Positions 36,894 through 45,544 of a stretch of 64,000 bases of DNA are shown in pieces. The translations under genes and the position numbers were made by a program. Below the pieces are notes generated by a model. That model did no database searches. It was not told the origin of the DNA and saw only the letters and a program-made list of their open reading frames with translations. Source of the DNA: Microbacterium sp. H1-D42 (GTDB lineage Bacteria; Actinomycetota; Actinomycetes; Actinomycetales; Microbacteriaceae); the NCBI RefSeq assembly GCF_022637555.1, contig NZ_CP093342.1, forward strand, positions 1,178,001 to 1,242,000, in the 5' to 3' direction. Positions within the stretch are counted from its first letter, which is position 1. Each line of letters begins with the position of its first letter.

Positions 36894-38632
36894 CCCCGCT
36901 CCGTGAGCAGTTCCCGCACGGCGGCCTCGAGTTCGGCTGCCGCAGCGACCGCCTCTGTCGGCGTCTCCGCGTGCGTGTCGATGTACACCTTCAGCTTCGG
37001 CTCGGTGCCGCTGGGGCGCACGATCACCCGCGATCCGTCTGCGAGTCGGTAGCGCAGCACATCGCCGGACGGCTCGCCGGCGGCTGCCGCCGACAGATCT
37101 TCGGCACTCGCGACGGCACGCGCGCCGAAGGACGTCGGATGCTGTGCACGCAGCGAAGCCATCAGGCCGGAGATCACCGAGAGGTCATCGACCCGGATCG
37201 ACACCTGCCCGCTGGCGAAGTGTCCGATCTCTGCCGCCAGCTCATCGAGCAGACCCGCGATCGTCGTCTCGCGCACACGGGCATCCGCCGCCAGGCTCAG
37301 CATCGCGACGGCGGCCGAGATGCCGTCCTTGTCGCGCACCGTCCCGGGGTTGACGAGGTACCCGAGCGCTTCCTCGAATCCGAACAGGATGCCGGGGGCG
37401 CGGGAGATCCACTTGAACCCGGTGAGCGTCTCATGGAAGTCCAGGCCGTACCGCTCGGCGATGGTGCCGAGCCCGGGGGAGGACACCAGCGAGCACGCGA
37501 GCGAGGCACCAGGTGCCGGAGACTCTCCGGCAGACCGCGCGGCGCGCCAACCGAGCAGCAGGCCGACCTCGTTGCCGGTCAGGCGGCGCCAGCCGCCGGC
37601 GGCATCAGCATCCGGAATCGCGACGGCGAGCCGGTCGGCGTCAGGGTCGTTCGCGATGATGAACTCGGCGTCGACGGCGCGGGCACGGGCGAACGCGAGA
37701 TCCATCGCACCCGGCTCCTCCGGGTTCGGGAAGGACACGGTGCGGAACGTCGGGTCGGGGTCGCGCTGCTCGTCGACCACGCGCGGGGCCGGGTAGCCGG
37801 CCGCCTTCAGCACGCGCGAGAACGTCTCCCAGCCGACACCGTGCATAGCGGTGTACACCCAGCGCATCTCCTGCACGCCGAAGGGTGCGGGGGCGATGCC
37901 GGCGGTGGCGACGATGTACGCGTCGACGACCTCCTCACCCGCGGTCTCGTAGGAGGTCGAACGCGGCAGAGCGCCGATGTCACCGGCATCCGCCACGCGC
38001 GCGATGTGCGCGGCGATCTCAGCATCCGCAGGCGACACGATCTGCGCGCCGCTGTCCGCGCCGCCCAGGTACACCTTGTAGCCGTTGTCATCCGGTGGAT
38101 TGTGGCTGGCGGTGACCATCACCCCGGCATCGGCGCCGTAGTGGCGCACGGCGAAGGCGAGCACAGGGGTCGGCAGCAGGCGGGGGAGCAGGATGGCCCG
38201 GAGCCCGGCACCGGCGAACACCTCGGCGGAGTCCTCGGCGAAGCGGCGGGAGCCGCGGCGCCCGTCGTAGCCGATGACCACGGTGGGGGTGCCTGGCGTG
38301 CGCTCACGCAGGTACGCGGCGAAGCCGGCGGCCGCCTGCGTGACGAGCACCCGGTTCATCCGGTTGCTGCCGGGTCCGAGCGCGCCGCGCAGCCCAGCGG
38401 TGCCGAACTCGAGTCGGGTGCGGAACCGGTCGTCGAGGTCGGCAGCGGCGGCGGCATCGCCGGCGGCCGCGCGCGTGATGATGCCGGCGAGCTCGTCGCG
38501 GGTCTCGGCGTCTGGATCCTGGCGGAGCCAGGCGCGGGCCTGGTCGAGACGCTCAGTCGCAGTGCCTGTCTCGTTCACGGTTTCCCTCTCGGTCACAGCG
38601 CTCTTCTCGGTCACAGGGCTCGTCTCGGTCAC
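36890..38632 (-). CDS. Phospho-sugar mutase (phosphoglucomutase/phosphomannomutase or phosphopentomutase-like)
   Basis: This alpha-D-phosphohexomutase of up to 580 residues has four domains. The phosphoserine loop is VTASHNPPDDNGYKVY, the metal-binding loop DPDADR, the sugar loop GFEEALGY and the phosphate-binding loop RPSGTEPKLK. Next to a purine nucleoside phosphorylase, a role in converting ribose 1-phosphate to ribose 5-phosphate is reasonable (PGM2-like enzymes do this), but glucose or mannose phosphate are alternatives. The start is ambiguous: four GTG codons lie at 18-nt intervals (38632, 38614, 38596, 38578). The first overlaps the upstream stop; the last has GAGAGGG about 5 nt upstream. 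Confidence 0.9.
   Translation of the reverse strand: MTETSPVTEKSAVTERETVNETGTATERLDQARAWLRQDPDAETRDELAGIITRAAAGDAAAAADLDDRFRTRLEFGTAGLRGALGPGSNRMNRVLVTQAAAGFAAYLRERTPGTPTVVIGYDGRRGSRRFAEDSAEVFAGAGLRAILLPRLLPTPVLAFAVRHYGADAGVMVTASHNPPDDNGYKVYLGGADSGAQIVSPADAEIAAHIARVADAGDIGALPRSTSYETAGEEVVDAYIVATAGIAPAPFGVQEMRWVYTAMHGVGWETFSRVLKAAGYPAPRVVDEQRDPDPTFRTVSFPNPEEPGAMDLAFARARAVDAEFIIANDPDADRLAVAIPDADAAGGWRRLTGNEVGLLLGWRAARSAGESPAPGASLACSLVSSPGLGTIAERYGLDFHETLTGFKWISRAPGILFGFEEALGYLVNPGTVRDKDGISAAVAMLSLAADARVRETTIAGLLDELAAEIGHFASGQVSIRVDDLSVISGLMASLRAQHPTSFGARAVASAEDLSAAAAGEPSGDVLRYRLADGSRVIVRPSGTEPKLKVYIDTHAETPTEAVAAAAELEAAVRELLTERG
38561..38632 (-). repeat. 18-bp tandem repeat containing four possible GTG starts
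   Basis: Four consecutive 18-nt units begin GTGACCGAGA (three) or GTGAACGAGA (the last), encoding the six-residue pattern (V)TE(T/K/R)(S/E)x. A fifth, more diverged unit GCGACTGAG follows. Confidence 0.8.
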
Positions 38633-39462
38633 AGGGCCTCGATCACTCTGGCCAGCAACGCCGAGATGACCGGCTCTGCCTCGCGTCCGGCCTCGATGAC
38701 CTCGGCGTGGCTGAGGGGGGTCTGCTGGATGCCCGCTGCGAGGTTCGTGATGAGAGAGAATCCGAGGATCTCCATCCCGGCCTCGCGGGCGGCGATGGCC
38801 TCCAGGGCCGTGGACATGCCGACGATGTGACCGCCGATGTGCTTCGCCATCTGCACTTCCGCCGGCGTCTCGTAGTGCGGCCCGCGGAACTGCGTGTAGA
38901 CGCCCTCGTCGAGCGTCGGGTCGATCGTGCGGGCGACGTCACGCAGTCGCTTGGCATACAGATCGGTGAGGTCGACGAACTTCGCACCTTCGAGAGGGGA
39001 ATCGGCTGTGAGGTTGATATGGTCGCTGATCAGCACTGGCTGGCCGGGCGTCCACGTCTCGCGGATGCCGCCGGCGCCATTGGTGAGCACCATGATCTTC
39101 GCCCCCGTGGCCGCCGCGGTGCGCACGCTGTGCACCACACGGCGCACGCCGTGATCTTCGTAGTAGTGGGTGCGGGCCCCGATGACGAGCACGTTCTTCC
39201 CGTCGGGGGTGCGGATGCTGCGCAGCGTGCCGACATGGCCCTCAAGGGCGGGCTTGGAGAAGCCGGTCACCTCGGTGGCGGGGATGGTGCTGACGGTCTC
39301 ACCGATGAGCTCGGCGGCCTTGCCCCAGCCGGAGCCGAGGGTGAGCGCGATGTCGTGGTGATCTACCCCGGTCAGGCGCGCGATGTCGGCAGCGGCCTTG
39401 GCGGCGATCGCGAACGGATCGGCGTTCGGATCGTCGAGAGGGTTCAAGGATGTTTCAGGCAT
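38629..39462 (-). CDS. punA: Purine nucleoside phosphorylase
   Basis: This 277-residue trimeric-type PNP cleaves inosine and guanosine with phosphate to base plus ribose 1-phosphate. It shows TLGSGWGKAAEL (phosphate loop, residues 41-52), TRTHYYEDHG, TNGAGGI, SDHINLT and a C-terminal SLITNLAAGI segment of the PNP/MTAP family. It begins the operon and overlaps the mutase gene by 4 nt (GTGA). TAGAGT 6 nt before the ATG indicates a leaderless transcript. Confidence 0.95.
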   Translation of the reverse strand: MPETSLNPLDDPNADPFAIAAKAAADIARLTGVDHHDIALTLGSGWGKAAELIGETVSTIPATEVTGFSKPALEGHVGTLRSIRTPDGKNVLVIGARTHYYEDHGVRRVVHSVRTAAATGAKIMVLTNGAGGIRETWTPGQPVLISDHINLTADSPLEGAKFVDLTDLYAKRLRDVARTIDPTLDEGVYTQFRGPHYETPAEVQMAKHIGGHIVGMSTALEAIAAREAGMEILGFSLITNLAAGIQQTPLSHAEVIEAGREAEPVISALLARVIEAL

Positions 39463-39468
39463 GAGACC

Positions 39469-39474
39469 ACTCTA
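39469..39474 (-). promoter_or_regulatory. -10 element TAGAGT of the purine nucleoside phosphorylase operon
   Basis: It lies 6 nt before the ATG at 39462, in the 57-bp divergent region shared with lpdA. Confidence 0.55.
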
Positions 39475-39519
39475 TGAAGGTGGCGGCTGTGGAGCCAGGA
39501 TTGCGGAAGAATGGAGAGC

Positions 39520-40959
39520 ATGTCTCAGACTTCCTTCGCGAACCGGCAGAGCGTGGCCGTCCTCGGTGGCGGACCCGGCGGGTACGAAGCCGCTCTCGCC
39601 GCCGCGCAGCTCGGCGCCGATGTCACCCTGGTCGAGCGGGTCGGAGTGGGTGGATCCGCTGTGCTTACCGACGTCGTGCCGTCGAAGAGCCTGATCGCCA
39701 CGGCCGACGCCGCAGTCGCGATCGCCGAGGCATCTGATCTCGGCGTGCAGTTCTACGCGAAGGGCTCGCATGACAAGCCCCTCAAGCCCGAGATCGCCAT
39801 CAATCTCGCCGCCGTCAACAAGCGGCTGCTGGCCCTTGCCGGTCAGCAGTCCGAGGACATGCGCGCCACGCTGCTCGAGGCGGGTGTGCGCATCCTCTCG
39901 GGACACGGGCGGCTGGAGGGCCCGAACGCCATCATCGTGGCGACGGGTCCTGGCGGCACCGACTTCGACCGCGTCGAAGCGGACACCGTCGTCGTCTCGG
40001 TCGGCGCCTCGCCGCGCGAGCTGGACTCGGCCAAGCCCGATGGGGAGCGCATCCTCACCTGGACGCAGCTGTACGACATGAAGGCCCTGCCGGAGCACCT
40101 CATCGTGGTCGGCTCCGGTGTCACCGGCGCCGAGTTCGCCTCGGCGTACATGAACCTCGGCGCGAAGGTCACGCTGGTCTCCAGCCGCGACCAGGTGCTG
40201 CCTGGTGAAGACGTCGACGCCGCACAGGTGCTCGAGAAGGTGTTCAAGCGCGGCGGCATGCAGGTCCTCTCCAAGGCCCGCGCCGACAAGGTCGAGCGCA
40301 CGGAGAACGGTGTGCTGGTCACCCTGGCAGACGGCCGCACCGTCGAGGGCAGCCACTGCCTGATGGCGGTCGGGTCGATCCCCAACACCGCAGGCATCGG
40401 CCTGGAAGAGGCCGGCATCGAGCTCGACGACTCGGGACACGTGCGGGTCAACCGCGTGGCGCGCACCTCGGTGCCCAACGTCTACGCCGTCGGCGACTGC
40501 ACGAACTTCTTCCCACTGGCATCCGTCGCCTCCATGCAGGGGCGCACCGCGGTCTTCCATGCTCTCGGAGACATCGTGATCCCACTGGAGCACCGCAAGA
40601 TCACCGCGAACATCTTCACCGCGCCCGAGATCGCCACGGTCGGCTACTCGGAGCGCGATATCGAGAACGGCGAAGCCGAGGGGGTCGCCTACAAGCTGCC
40701 GCTCGCGGCGAACCCGCGGGCCAAGATGATGGGCATCAAGGACGGCTTCGTGAAGATCATCGCCCGCCGAGGTTCGGGCACGGTGATCGGCGGTGTGATC
40801 GTGGCGCCGAAGGCGTCCGAGCTGATCTACCCGCTTGCGATGGCGGTCGAGCGTCGCCTGAACGTCGACCAGGTCTCGCGCGTCTTCGCGGCGTACCCGT
40901 CGCTGACTTCGAGCATCACCGACGCCAGCCGCGCGATGCACGAGGTCAACAGCGCCTGA
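39520..40959 (+). CDS. lpdA: NAD(P)H-quinone dehydrogenase of the LpdA type
   Basis: This 479-residue pyridine nucleotide-disulfide oxidoreductase fold binds FAD through VLGGGPGGYEAALAA and NAD(P) through VVGSGVTGAEFASAY. The redox cysteine pair is missing: where dihydrolipoamide dehydrogenases have CxxxxC it reads GGSAVLTDVVPSKSL. That matches mycobacterial LpdA (Rv3303c), a quinone reductase and not a lipoamide dehydrogenase. The C-terminal dimer domain has AYPSLTSSITDASR instead of the usual HAHPT active site. ATGs at 39511 and 39520 are both possible; GGAAGA fits the second better. Confidence 0.9.
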   Translation: MSQTSFANRQSVAVLGGGPGGYEAALAAAQLGADVTLVERVGVGGSAVLTDVVPSKSLIATADAAVAIAEASDLGVQFYAKGSHDKPLKPEIAINLAAVNKRLLALAGQQSEDMRATLLEAGVRILSGHGRLEGPNAIIVATGPGGTDFDRVEADTVVVSVGASPRELDSAKPDGERILTWTQLYDMKALPEHLIVVGSGVTGAEFASAYMNLGAKVTLVSSRDQVLPGEDVDAAQVLEKVFKRGGMQVLSKARADKVERTENGVLVTLADGRTVEGSHCLMAVGSIPNTAGIGLEEAGIELDDSGHVRVNRVARTSVPNVYAVGDCTNFFPLASVASMQGRTAVFHALGDIVIPLEHRKITANIFTAPEIATVGYSERDIENGEAEGVAYKLPLAANPRAKMMGIKDGFVKIIARRGSGTVIGGVIVAPKASELIYPLAMAVERRLNVDQVSRVFAAYPSLTSSITDASRAMHEVNSA

Positions 40960-40986
40960 GCGCAGCGCACTCGACGCAGCGCCCGC

Positions 40987-41034
40987 AACGACAGCGCCCG
41001 GCCCTCGATCACTCGAGGGCCGGGCGCTGTCGTT
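40987..41034. terminator. Bidirectional terminator between lpdA and the carboxylase alpha gene
   Basis: A perfect 22-bp stem (40987-41008 with 41013-41034) closes the loop TCAC. It is followed by TTT on the plus strand, and by a short run of A on the left that reads as T on the minus strand. It serves both convergent genes. Confidence 0.9.
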
Positions 41035-41045
41035 TGAGAGATGCG

Positions 41046-42815
41046 TCAGGAGATCGTCAGCAGCTGGTGTCCGGACGACACGGTGGCTCCGGCCGCGGCG
41101 TTGATGTTGCCGATGACGCCGTCCTTGTGGGCCTGCAGCGGCTGCTCCATCTTCATCGCCTCGAGCACGACCACGAGGTCGCCCTTGACGACCTGCTGGC
41201 CCTCCTCGACGGCGACCTTGACGACGGTCGCCTGCATGGGCGACTTCACCGCGTCTCCGGAGGCACCCGCGTTGGCGGTCGTGGTGTGGCTCCGACGCGA
41301 CGGCGGGACGGCGGCGGGACGACCGGCGGTGCCGGCGACGGGGGCCGCGACGCGATCGGGCAGGCTCACCTCGAGGCGCTTGCCGCCGACCTCGACGACG
41401 ACCGTGTGGCGACCGGCGGCGGGAGTCGGGTCGTCGAGCTCGCCGTCCCATGCCGGGATCTCGTTGATGAACTCGGTCTCGATCCAGCGGGTGAACACGC
41501 CGAACTCGCCGTCCTCAGCGATGAACGCCGGCTCGCGCACGACCTGACGGTGGAAGGGCAGCACCGTGGGGAGGCCGGCCACCTCGAACTCGTCGAGTGC
41601 ACGGCGCGAGCGCTCAAGCGCCTCGGCGCGGTCGCGGCCGGTGACGATGATCTTCGCCAGCAGCGAGTCGAAGGCGCCCGAGACGGCGTCGCCGGCGGTG
41701 ACGCCGGAGTCCAGACGCACGCCGGGGCCGCCGAACGTCTTGAATGTCGTGATGGGGCCAGGCTGCGGCAGGAAACCGCGCCCTGGGTCCTCGCCGTTGA
41801 TGCGGAACTCGAACGAGTGTCCCTGCGGGGTGGGGTCGTCGTAGTCGATGGTGCCGCCGGCTGCGATGCGGAACTGCTCGCGTACCAGGTCGATACCGGT
41901 GACCTCCTCGGAGACCGTGTGCTCCACCTGCAGACGGGTGTTCACCTCGAGGAATGACACCGTGCCGTCAGCGCCGATGAGGAACTCACATGTTCCAGCG
42001 CCGACGTAGCCGACCTCCTTGAGGATGGCCTTCGACGCGGAGTACAGCAGGTCGTTCTGCTCGTCGGTCAGGAAGGGTGCAGGCGCCTCTTCCACGAGCT
42101 TCTGGTGGCGGCGCTGCAGTGAGCAGTCGCGGGTCGAGATGACGACGACGTTGCCCTCGGCATCCGCCAGGCACTGCGTCTCGACGTGACGGGGCTTGTC
42201 GAGGTACTTCTCGACGAAGCACTCGCCGCGACCGAAGGCCGTGACGGCCTCGCGGGTGGCGGACTCGAACAGCTCGGCGACCTCGTCGAGCTCGCGGGCC
42301 ACCTTCAGCCCGCGCCCGCCGCCGCCGTACGCGGCCTTGATGGCGATGGGCAGGCCGAACTCCTGCGCGAAGGCGATGACCTCGTCGGAACCGGACACGG
42401 GGCCGGGGGTGCCAGGCGCCAGCGGAGCGCCGACCTTCTCGGCGACGTGACGCGCGGTCACCTTGTCGCCGAGCGACTCGATCGCCTCGGCGGACGGGCC
42501 GATCCAGGTCATGCCCGCACCGACGACCGCGCGGGCGAACTCGGCGTTCTCAGCGAGGAAGCCGTAACCGGGGTGCACGGCGTCAGCGCCGGAGCGGCGG
42601 GCCACCGAGAGGATCTTGTCGATCTGAAGGTAGGTGTCGGCGCTGGTGGATCCGTCGAGGGCATATGCCTCGTCGGCGAGTCGCGCGTGCATCGCGTCGC
42701 GGTCCTGGTCGGCGTACACGGCGACGGAGGAGATCCCGGAGTCCCGGGCGGCACGGATGATGCGTACGGCGATCTCGCCGCGGTTCGCGATGAGCACCTT
42801 GGCGATGTGAGGCAT
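41046..42815 (-). CDS. Acyl-CoA carboxylase alpha subunit (biotin carboxylase + BCCP)
   Basis: This 589-residue AccA3-type subunit carboxylates biotin and carries it to the beta subunit, making malonyl-CoA and/or methylmalonyl-CoA for lipid synthesis. Residues 1-450 form the ATP-grasp biotin carboxylase ([11 protein letters not shown] at the start, [12 protein letters not shown], and [15 protein letters not shown]). The C-terminal biotinyl domain has EAMKMEQ with Lys555. The ATG at 42815 follows TAGGCT by 7 nt without a ribosome binding site, favouring leaderless translation over the longer frame to 42866. Its beta and epsilon partners are encoded 5 kb away at 48112-49916. Confidence 0.95.
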   Translation of the reverse strand: MPHIAKVLIANRGEIAVRIIRAARDSGISSVAVYADQDRDAMHARLADEAYALDGSTSADTYLQIDKILSVARRSGADAVHPGYGFLAENAEFARAVVGAGMTWIGPSAEAIESLGDKVTARHVAEKVGAPLAPGTPGPVSGSDEVIAFAQEFGLPIAIKAAYGGGGRGLKVARELDEVAELFESATREAVTAFGRGECFVEKYLDKPRHVETQCLADAEGNVVVISTRDCSLQRRHQKLVEEAPAPFLTDEQNDLLYSASKAILKEVGYVGAGTCEFLIGADGTVSFLEVNTRLQVEHTVSEEVTGIDLVREQFRIAAGGTIDYDDPTPQGHSFEFRINGEDPGRGFLPQPGPITTFKTFGGPGVRLDSGVTAGDAVSGAFDSLLAKIIVTGRDRAEALERSRRALDEFEVAGLPTVLPFHRQVVREPAFIAEDGEFGVFTRWIETEFINEIPAWDGELDDPTPAAGRHTVVVEVGGKRLEVSLPDRVAAPVAGTAGRPAAVPPSRRSHTTTANAGASGDAVKSPMQATVVKVAVEEGQQVVKGDLVVVLEAMKMEQPLQAHKDGVIGNINAAAGATVSSGHQLLTIS

Positions 42816-42822
42816 GAGCTTC

Positions 42823-42828
42823 AGCCTA
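42823..42828 (-). promoter_or_regulatory. -10 element TAGGCT of the carboxylase alpha gene
   Basis: It ends 7 nt before the ATG at 42815. Confidence 0.6.
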
Positions 42829-42893
42829 GCGAGTGCCAGGGCGTTCGTTTTGACGACTCCCCACAAGAATTCCGCGAAATCGTGGTGCGTGGT

Positions 42894-43550
42894 TCACTGT
42901 GTGGCTGGCGAAGACCACAGGTCGGTCCAGCGCACCCCGAGGTCGCCGGTCAGGCGACGCACGGTCGACAGCGACATGCCGACCACTGTCGATGGGTCGC
43001 CGTCCACCTGCGTGATGAACGCGCCGCCCAGGCTGTCGATGGTGAAGGAGCCCGCAACGTGCAGCGGCTCGCCGGTGCCGATGTACGCCTCGATCTCAGC
43101 ATCCGTCACGTCATCGGCGAAGGTGACGGCCGCCTGCGCCACCGCCGTCGCCTCGACGGCGTCGTGGTCGGGGCGGATGCGGAAGACGGAATGCCCGGAG
43201 TGCAGGATGCCCGTCGCACCACGCATCTGACGCCAGCGCGCGCGCGCGACCTCGGCGGTGTGCGGCTTGCCGTGCACCTGTCCGCCGATCTCGAACATCG
43301 AGTCGCCGCCGATCACGATCCCGTCGAAACCAGGATGCTGGTGCGGGAGGCTCTGCGCGACGTTGGCAGCCTTGGCCCTGGCCAGCAGCAGCACGAGTTC
43401 GTCCGGGGCGAGCGGAGCACCTCGCTCGGCCTCCGCGGCCGCGGCGACGGCGTCCTCGTCCACGTCGGGGGAGGCGATCAGCGGTTCGATCCCGGCCTGC
43501 CGAAGCAGCATCAGTCGGGCAGGGGAGGTGGATGCCAGGCACACGCGCAT
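42894..43550 (-). CDS. maf: Maf-family nucleotide pyrophosphatase
   Basis: This 218-residue protein hydrolyses (d)NTPs, including modified ones, to monophosphates. The Maf signature ASTSPARLMLLRQAG at residues 6-20 and the metal-binding GGDSMFEIGG are present, followed by the R-GxTG-like RWRQMRGATG. Family members act in nucleotide-pool sanitation and cell division arrest. The ATG follows TAGCGT by 6 nt. The maf-carboxylase alpha pairing is common in actinobacteria. It diverges from the methyltransferase gene with only 34 bp between the start codons. Confidence 0.92.
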   Translation of the reverse strand: MRVCLASTSPARLMLLRQAGIEPLIASPDVDEDAVAAAAEAERGAPLAPDELVLLLARAKAANVAQSLPHQHPGFDGIVIGGDSMFEIGGQVHGKPHTAEVARARWRQMRGATGILHSGHSVFRIRPDHDAVEATAVAQAAVTFADDVTDAEIEAYIGTGEPLHVAGSFTIDSLGGAFITQVDGDPSTVVGMSLSTVRRLTGDLGVRWTDLWSSPATQ

Positions 43551-43556
43551 GCGTCC

Positions 43557-43562
43557 ACGCTA
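43557..43562 (-). promoter_or_regulatory. -10 element TAGCGT of maf
   Basis: It ends 6 nt before the ATG at 43550. Confidence 0.5.
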
Positions 43563-43584
43563 GCCGGTGTGGGATCCTGGAAGG

Positions 43585-44823
43585 ATGACCGCGCAGGCTC
43601 CAGTTCTCGATCTCGACATCACCGGCATCGCCCACGGCGGTACGTTCATCGCCCGCCACGAAGGGCGAGTGGTGTTCGTGCCCGATGCCATCCCCGGCGA
43701 GCGGGTTCGGGTGCGCGTCACCGACGACTCCAAGTCGAGCTTCTGGCGTGCCGAAGCGCTCGAGGTGCTGGAGGCCTCGCCGCTTCGCCGCGCCCACGTG
43801 TGGGCCGAGGCCGACATCTCGCGCGCACCGGATGACCGCGTCGGCGGCGCCGACCTCGGACACATCGCACTCGACCATCAGCGGGTCCTCAAGCGCCAGG
43901 TGCTGCAGGAGGCGCTCGACAAGTTCGCAGGCGCGGGGCTCACAGCTCCAGAGGTGCAGGCCGTCGACGATGGTGATGGCACCGGCTGGCGCACCCGCAT
44001 GACGCTGCATGTCGATGGCGATGGCCGCATCGGGCCGTACGCGGCTCGCAGTCATCGCGTGATCGAGGTCGCGGATCTGCCGCTGGCAAGTGCCGCGCTC
44101 GCCGATGCCGCAGGGGCGCTGGAACGGCCAGAACCCGGTCGTATCGAATTCGTCGAACCCACGGACGGTCTTGCGCGCGTGCTGCGACGACCTGAGCGGC
44201 AGGCGGATCGCCCCGTCCGTGGTCGACGCGGCGCCCGACCGTCGCGTCGACCTTCGGCCGAGACGATCATCGAGCGTGTCGGCGACCGCGAATTCCAGCT
44301 CGATGCGGACGGATTCTGGCAGGTGCACCCGCTCGCGGCCACCGTGCTCGATTCGACGGTGCGCTCGCTGCTCACCGGGCGCGTCGACCCTGATGCCACG
44401 CATTTCGACCTGTACGGCGGTGTCGGGCTGTTCGCAGCCACCCTGGCGGACCTCGGTGCGACCGACATCGTCACCGTGGAGTCGAATGCGCGCGCCACTG
44501 CGCATGCGCGAGCGAACCTCGCGGCCCACGATGTCACGGCTGTCACGGCGCGGGTGGACCGCTTCCTGGCATCCGCTCCAGAAGGCACCCGCGCTGGCGC
44601 GGTCGTGCTCGACCCGCCGCGTGCGGGCGCAGGCCGGGAGGTCGTCGAGGCGATCACCGCGCTGTCGCCCGAGGCCGTCGTATACGTGGCATGTGACCCG
44701 ATCGCCCTGGCCAGGGATCTGCACACCTTCCGCGGGCTTGGGTGGGACGCCGCCGCGTTGCAGTCGTTCGACCTGTTCCCGCACTCGCATCACTTCGAGG
44801 CCGTCGCCCTGCTCACGCGCTGA
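43585..44823 (+). CDS. TrmA/RlmD-like RNA (uracil-5) methyltransferase
   Basis: This 412-residue SAM-dependent enzyme has a TRAM domain at about residues 1-58. The catalytic domain has the SAM loop DLYGGVGLFAATLA, VVLDPPRAGAG and the nucleophile Cys370 in YVACDPIALARDL. The four cysteines that hold the [4Fe-4S] cluster in RlmD and RumA are absent; the corresponding region reads GGADLGHIALDHQ. Target (tRNA or 23S rRNA U) cannot be decided. I chose the ATG at 43585, although GGAAGG lies directly against it. Confidence 0.88.
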   Translation: MTAQAPVLDLDITGIAHGGTFIARHEGRVVFVPDAIPGERVRVRVTDDSKSSFWRAEALEVLEASPLRRAHVWAEADISRAPDDRVGGADLGHIALDHQRVLKRQVLQEALDKFAGAGLTAPEVQAVDDGDGTGWRTRMTLHVDGDGRIGPYAARSHRVIEVADLPLASAALADAAGALERPEPGRIEFVEPTDGLARVLRRPERQADRPVRGRRGARPSRRPSAETIIERVGDREFQLDADGFWQVHPLAATVLDSTVRSLLTGRVDPDATHFDLYGGVGLFAATLADLGATDIVTVESNARATAHARANLAAHDVTAVTARVDRFLASAPEGTRAGAVVLDPPRAGAGREVVEAITALSPEAVVYVACDPIALARDLHTFRGLGWDAAALQSFDLFPHSHHFEAVALLTR

Positions 44824-44869
44824 GCGCACTGCGGCGGCAGAGCGCACGGATCAGAACCGGAGCACTGAG

Positions 44870-44875
44870 TAGGCT
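44870..44875 (+). promoter_or_regulatory. -10 element TAGGCT of the two-component operon
   Basis: It ends 6 nt before the ATG at 44882. Confidence 0.55.
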
Positions 44876-44881
44876 GGACGG

Positions 44882-45544
44882 ATGAGTACCGTCGCCCTCA
44901 TCGACGACCACGAGTCGGTTCGCCTCGGCCTGGAGGCCGCGTGCATGCGCGACGGTGAGCAGCAGGTGGTGTTCTCGGGTGCCACGGTGAAGGAGTACCT
45001 CACCTGGCGGGCAGGATCCGCGCTGCCACCGGTCGACGTCGTCGTGCTCGATCTGACTCTGGGCGATGGCACAACTGTCACCGAGAACGTGGCCACTCTC
45101 GTGGCGGATGGTGCGAGCGTGGTCATCCACAGTGTGGCTGACCGCCCGGCCTCCGTCCGCGAGGCGCTGGTGGCAGGTGCCGCCGGCGTCGTCAGCAAGT
45201 CCTCGGCGCTCGACGACGTGCTCGATGCGATCCGCACGGTCGCGCGCGGAGATGCGCTGAACAATGTCGAGTGGGCGAGCGCCGTCGACGGCGATCGCGA
45301 GTTCGCCGATGCGCAGCTGTCCACCCGCGAACGCGAGGTGCTGCGCCTGTATGCCGCGGGTCTTCCGCTGAAGGCGGTCGCAGAGCGGCTCGGGGTGGCG
45401 TACTCCACCGCCAAGGAGAACATCACGCGCATCCGCGTCAAGTACGTCGAGGTGGGGCGTCCCGCCCCGACCAAAGTCGATCTGCTGCGCCGCGCGATGG
45501 AGGACGGCATCGTCGCCCCTGACGGGGTGCCGAGTGGCGGCTGA
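44882..45544 (+). CDS. Response regulator, NarL/LuxR type
   Basis: This 220-residue regulator has a receiver domain at 1-120: acidic pair Asp8/Asp9, phosphorylation site Asp57 in VVVLDLTLGD, Ser in VIHSVADR at the switch Thr position, and Lys in VVSKSS. A LuxR-type HTH lies at about 145-205 (LSTREREVLRLYAAG, AERLGVAYSTAKENI). The DNA-binding end is long and basic. It is the first gene of a three-gene unit with a sensor kinase and a kinase-like membrane protein; the kinase start overlaps its 3' end by 11 nt. Confidence 0.93.
   Translation: MSTVALIDDHESVRLGLEAACMRDGEQQVVFSGATVKEYLTWRAGSALPPVDVVVLDLTLGDGTTVTENVATLVADGASVVIHSVADRPASVREALVAGAAGVVSKSSALDDVLDAIRTVARGDALNNVEWASAVDGDREFADAQLSTREREVLRLYAAGLPLKAVAERLGVAYSTAKENITRIRVKYVEVGRPAPTKVDLLRRAMEDGIVAPDGVPSGG

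Noticed and set aside
43111..44847. A 578-codon minus-strand frame running through maf and opposite the methyltransferase
   Set aside because: It overlaps two genes with clear family motifs in other frames.
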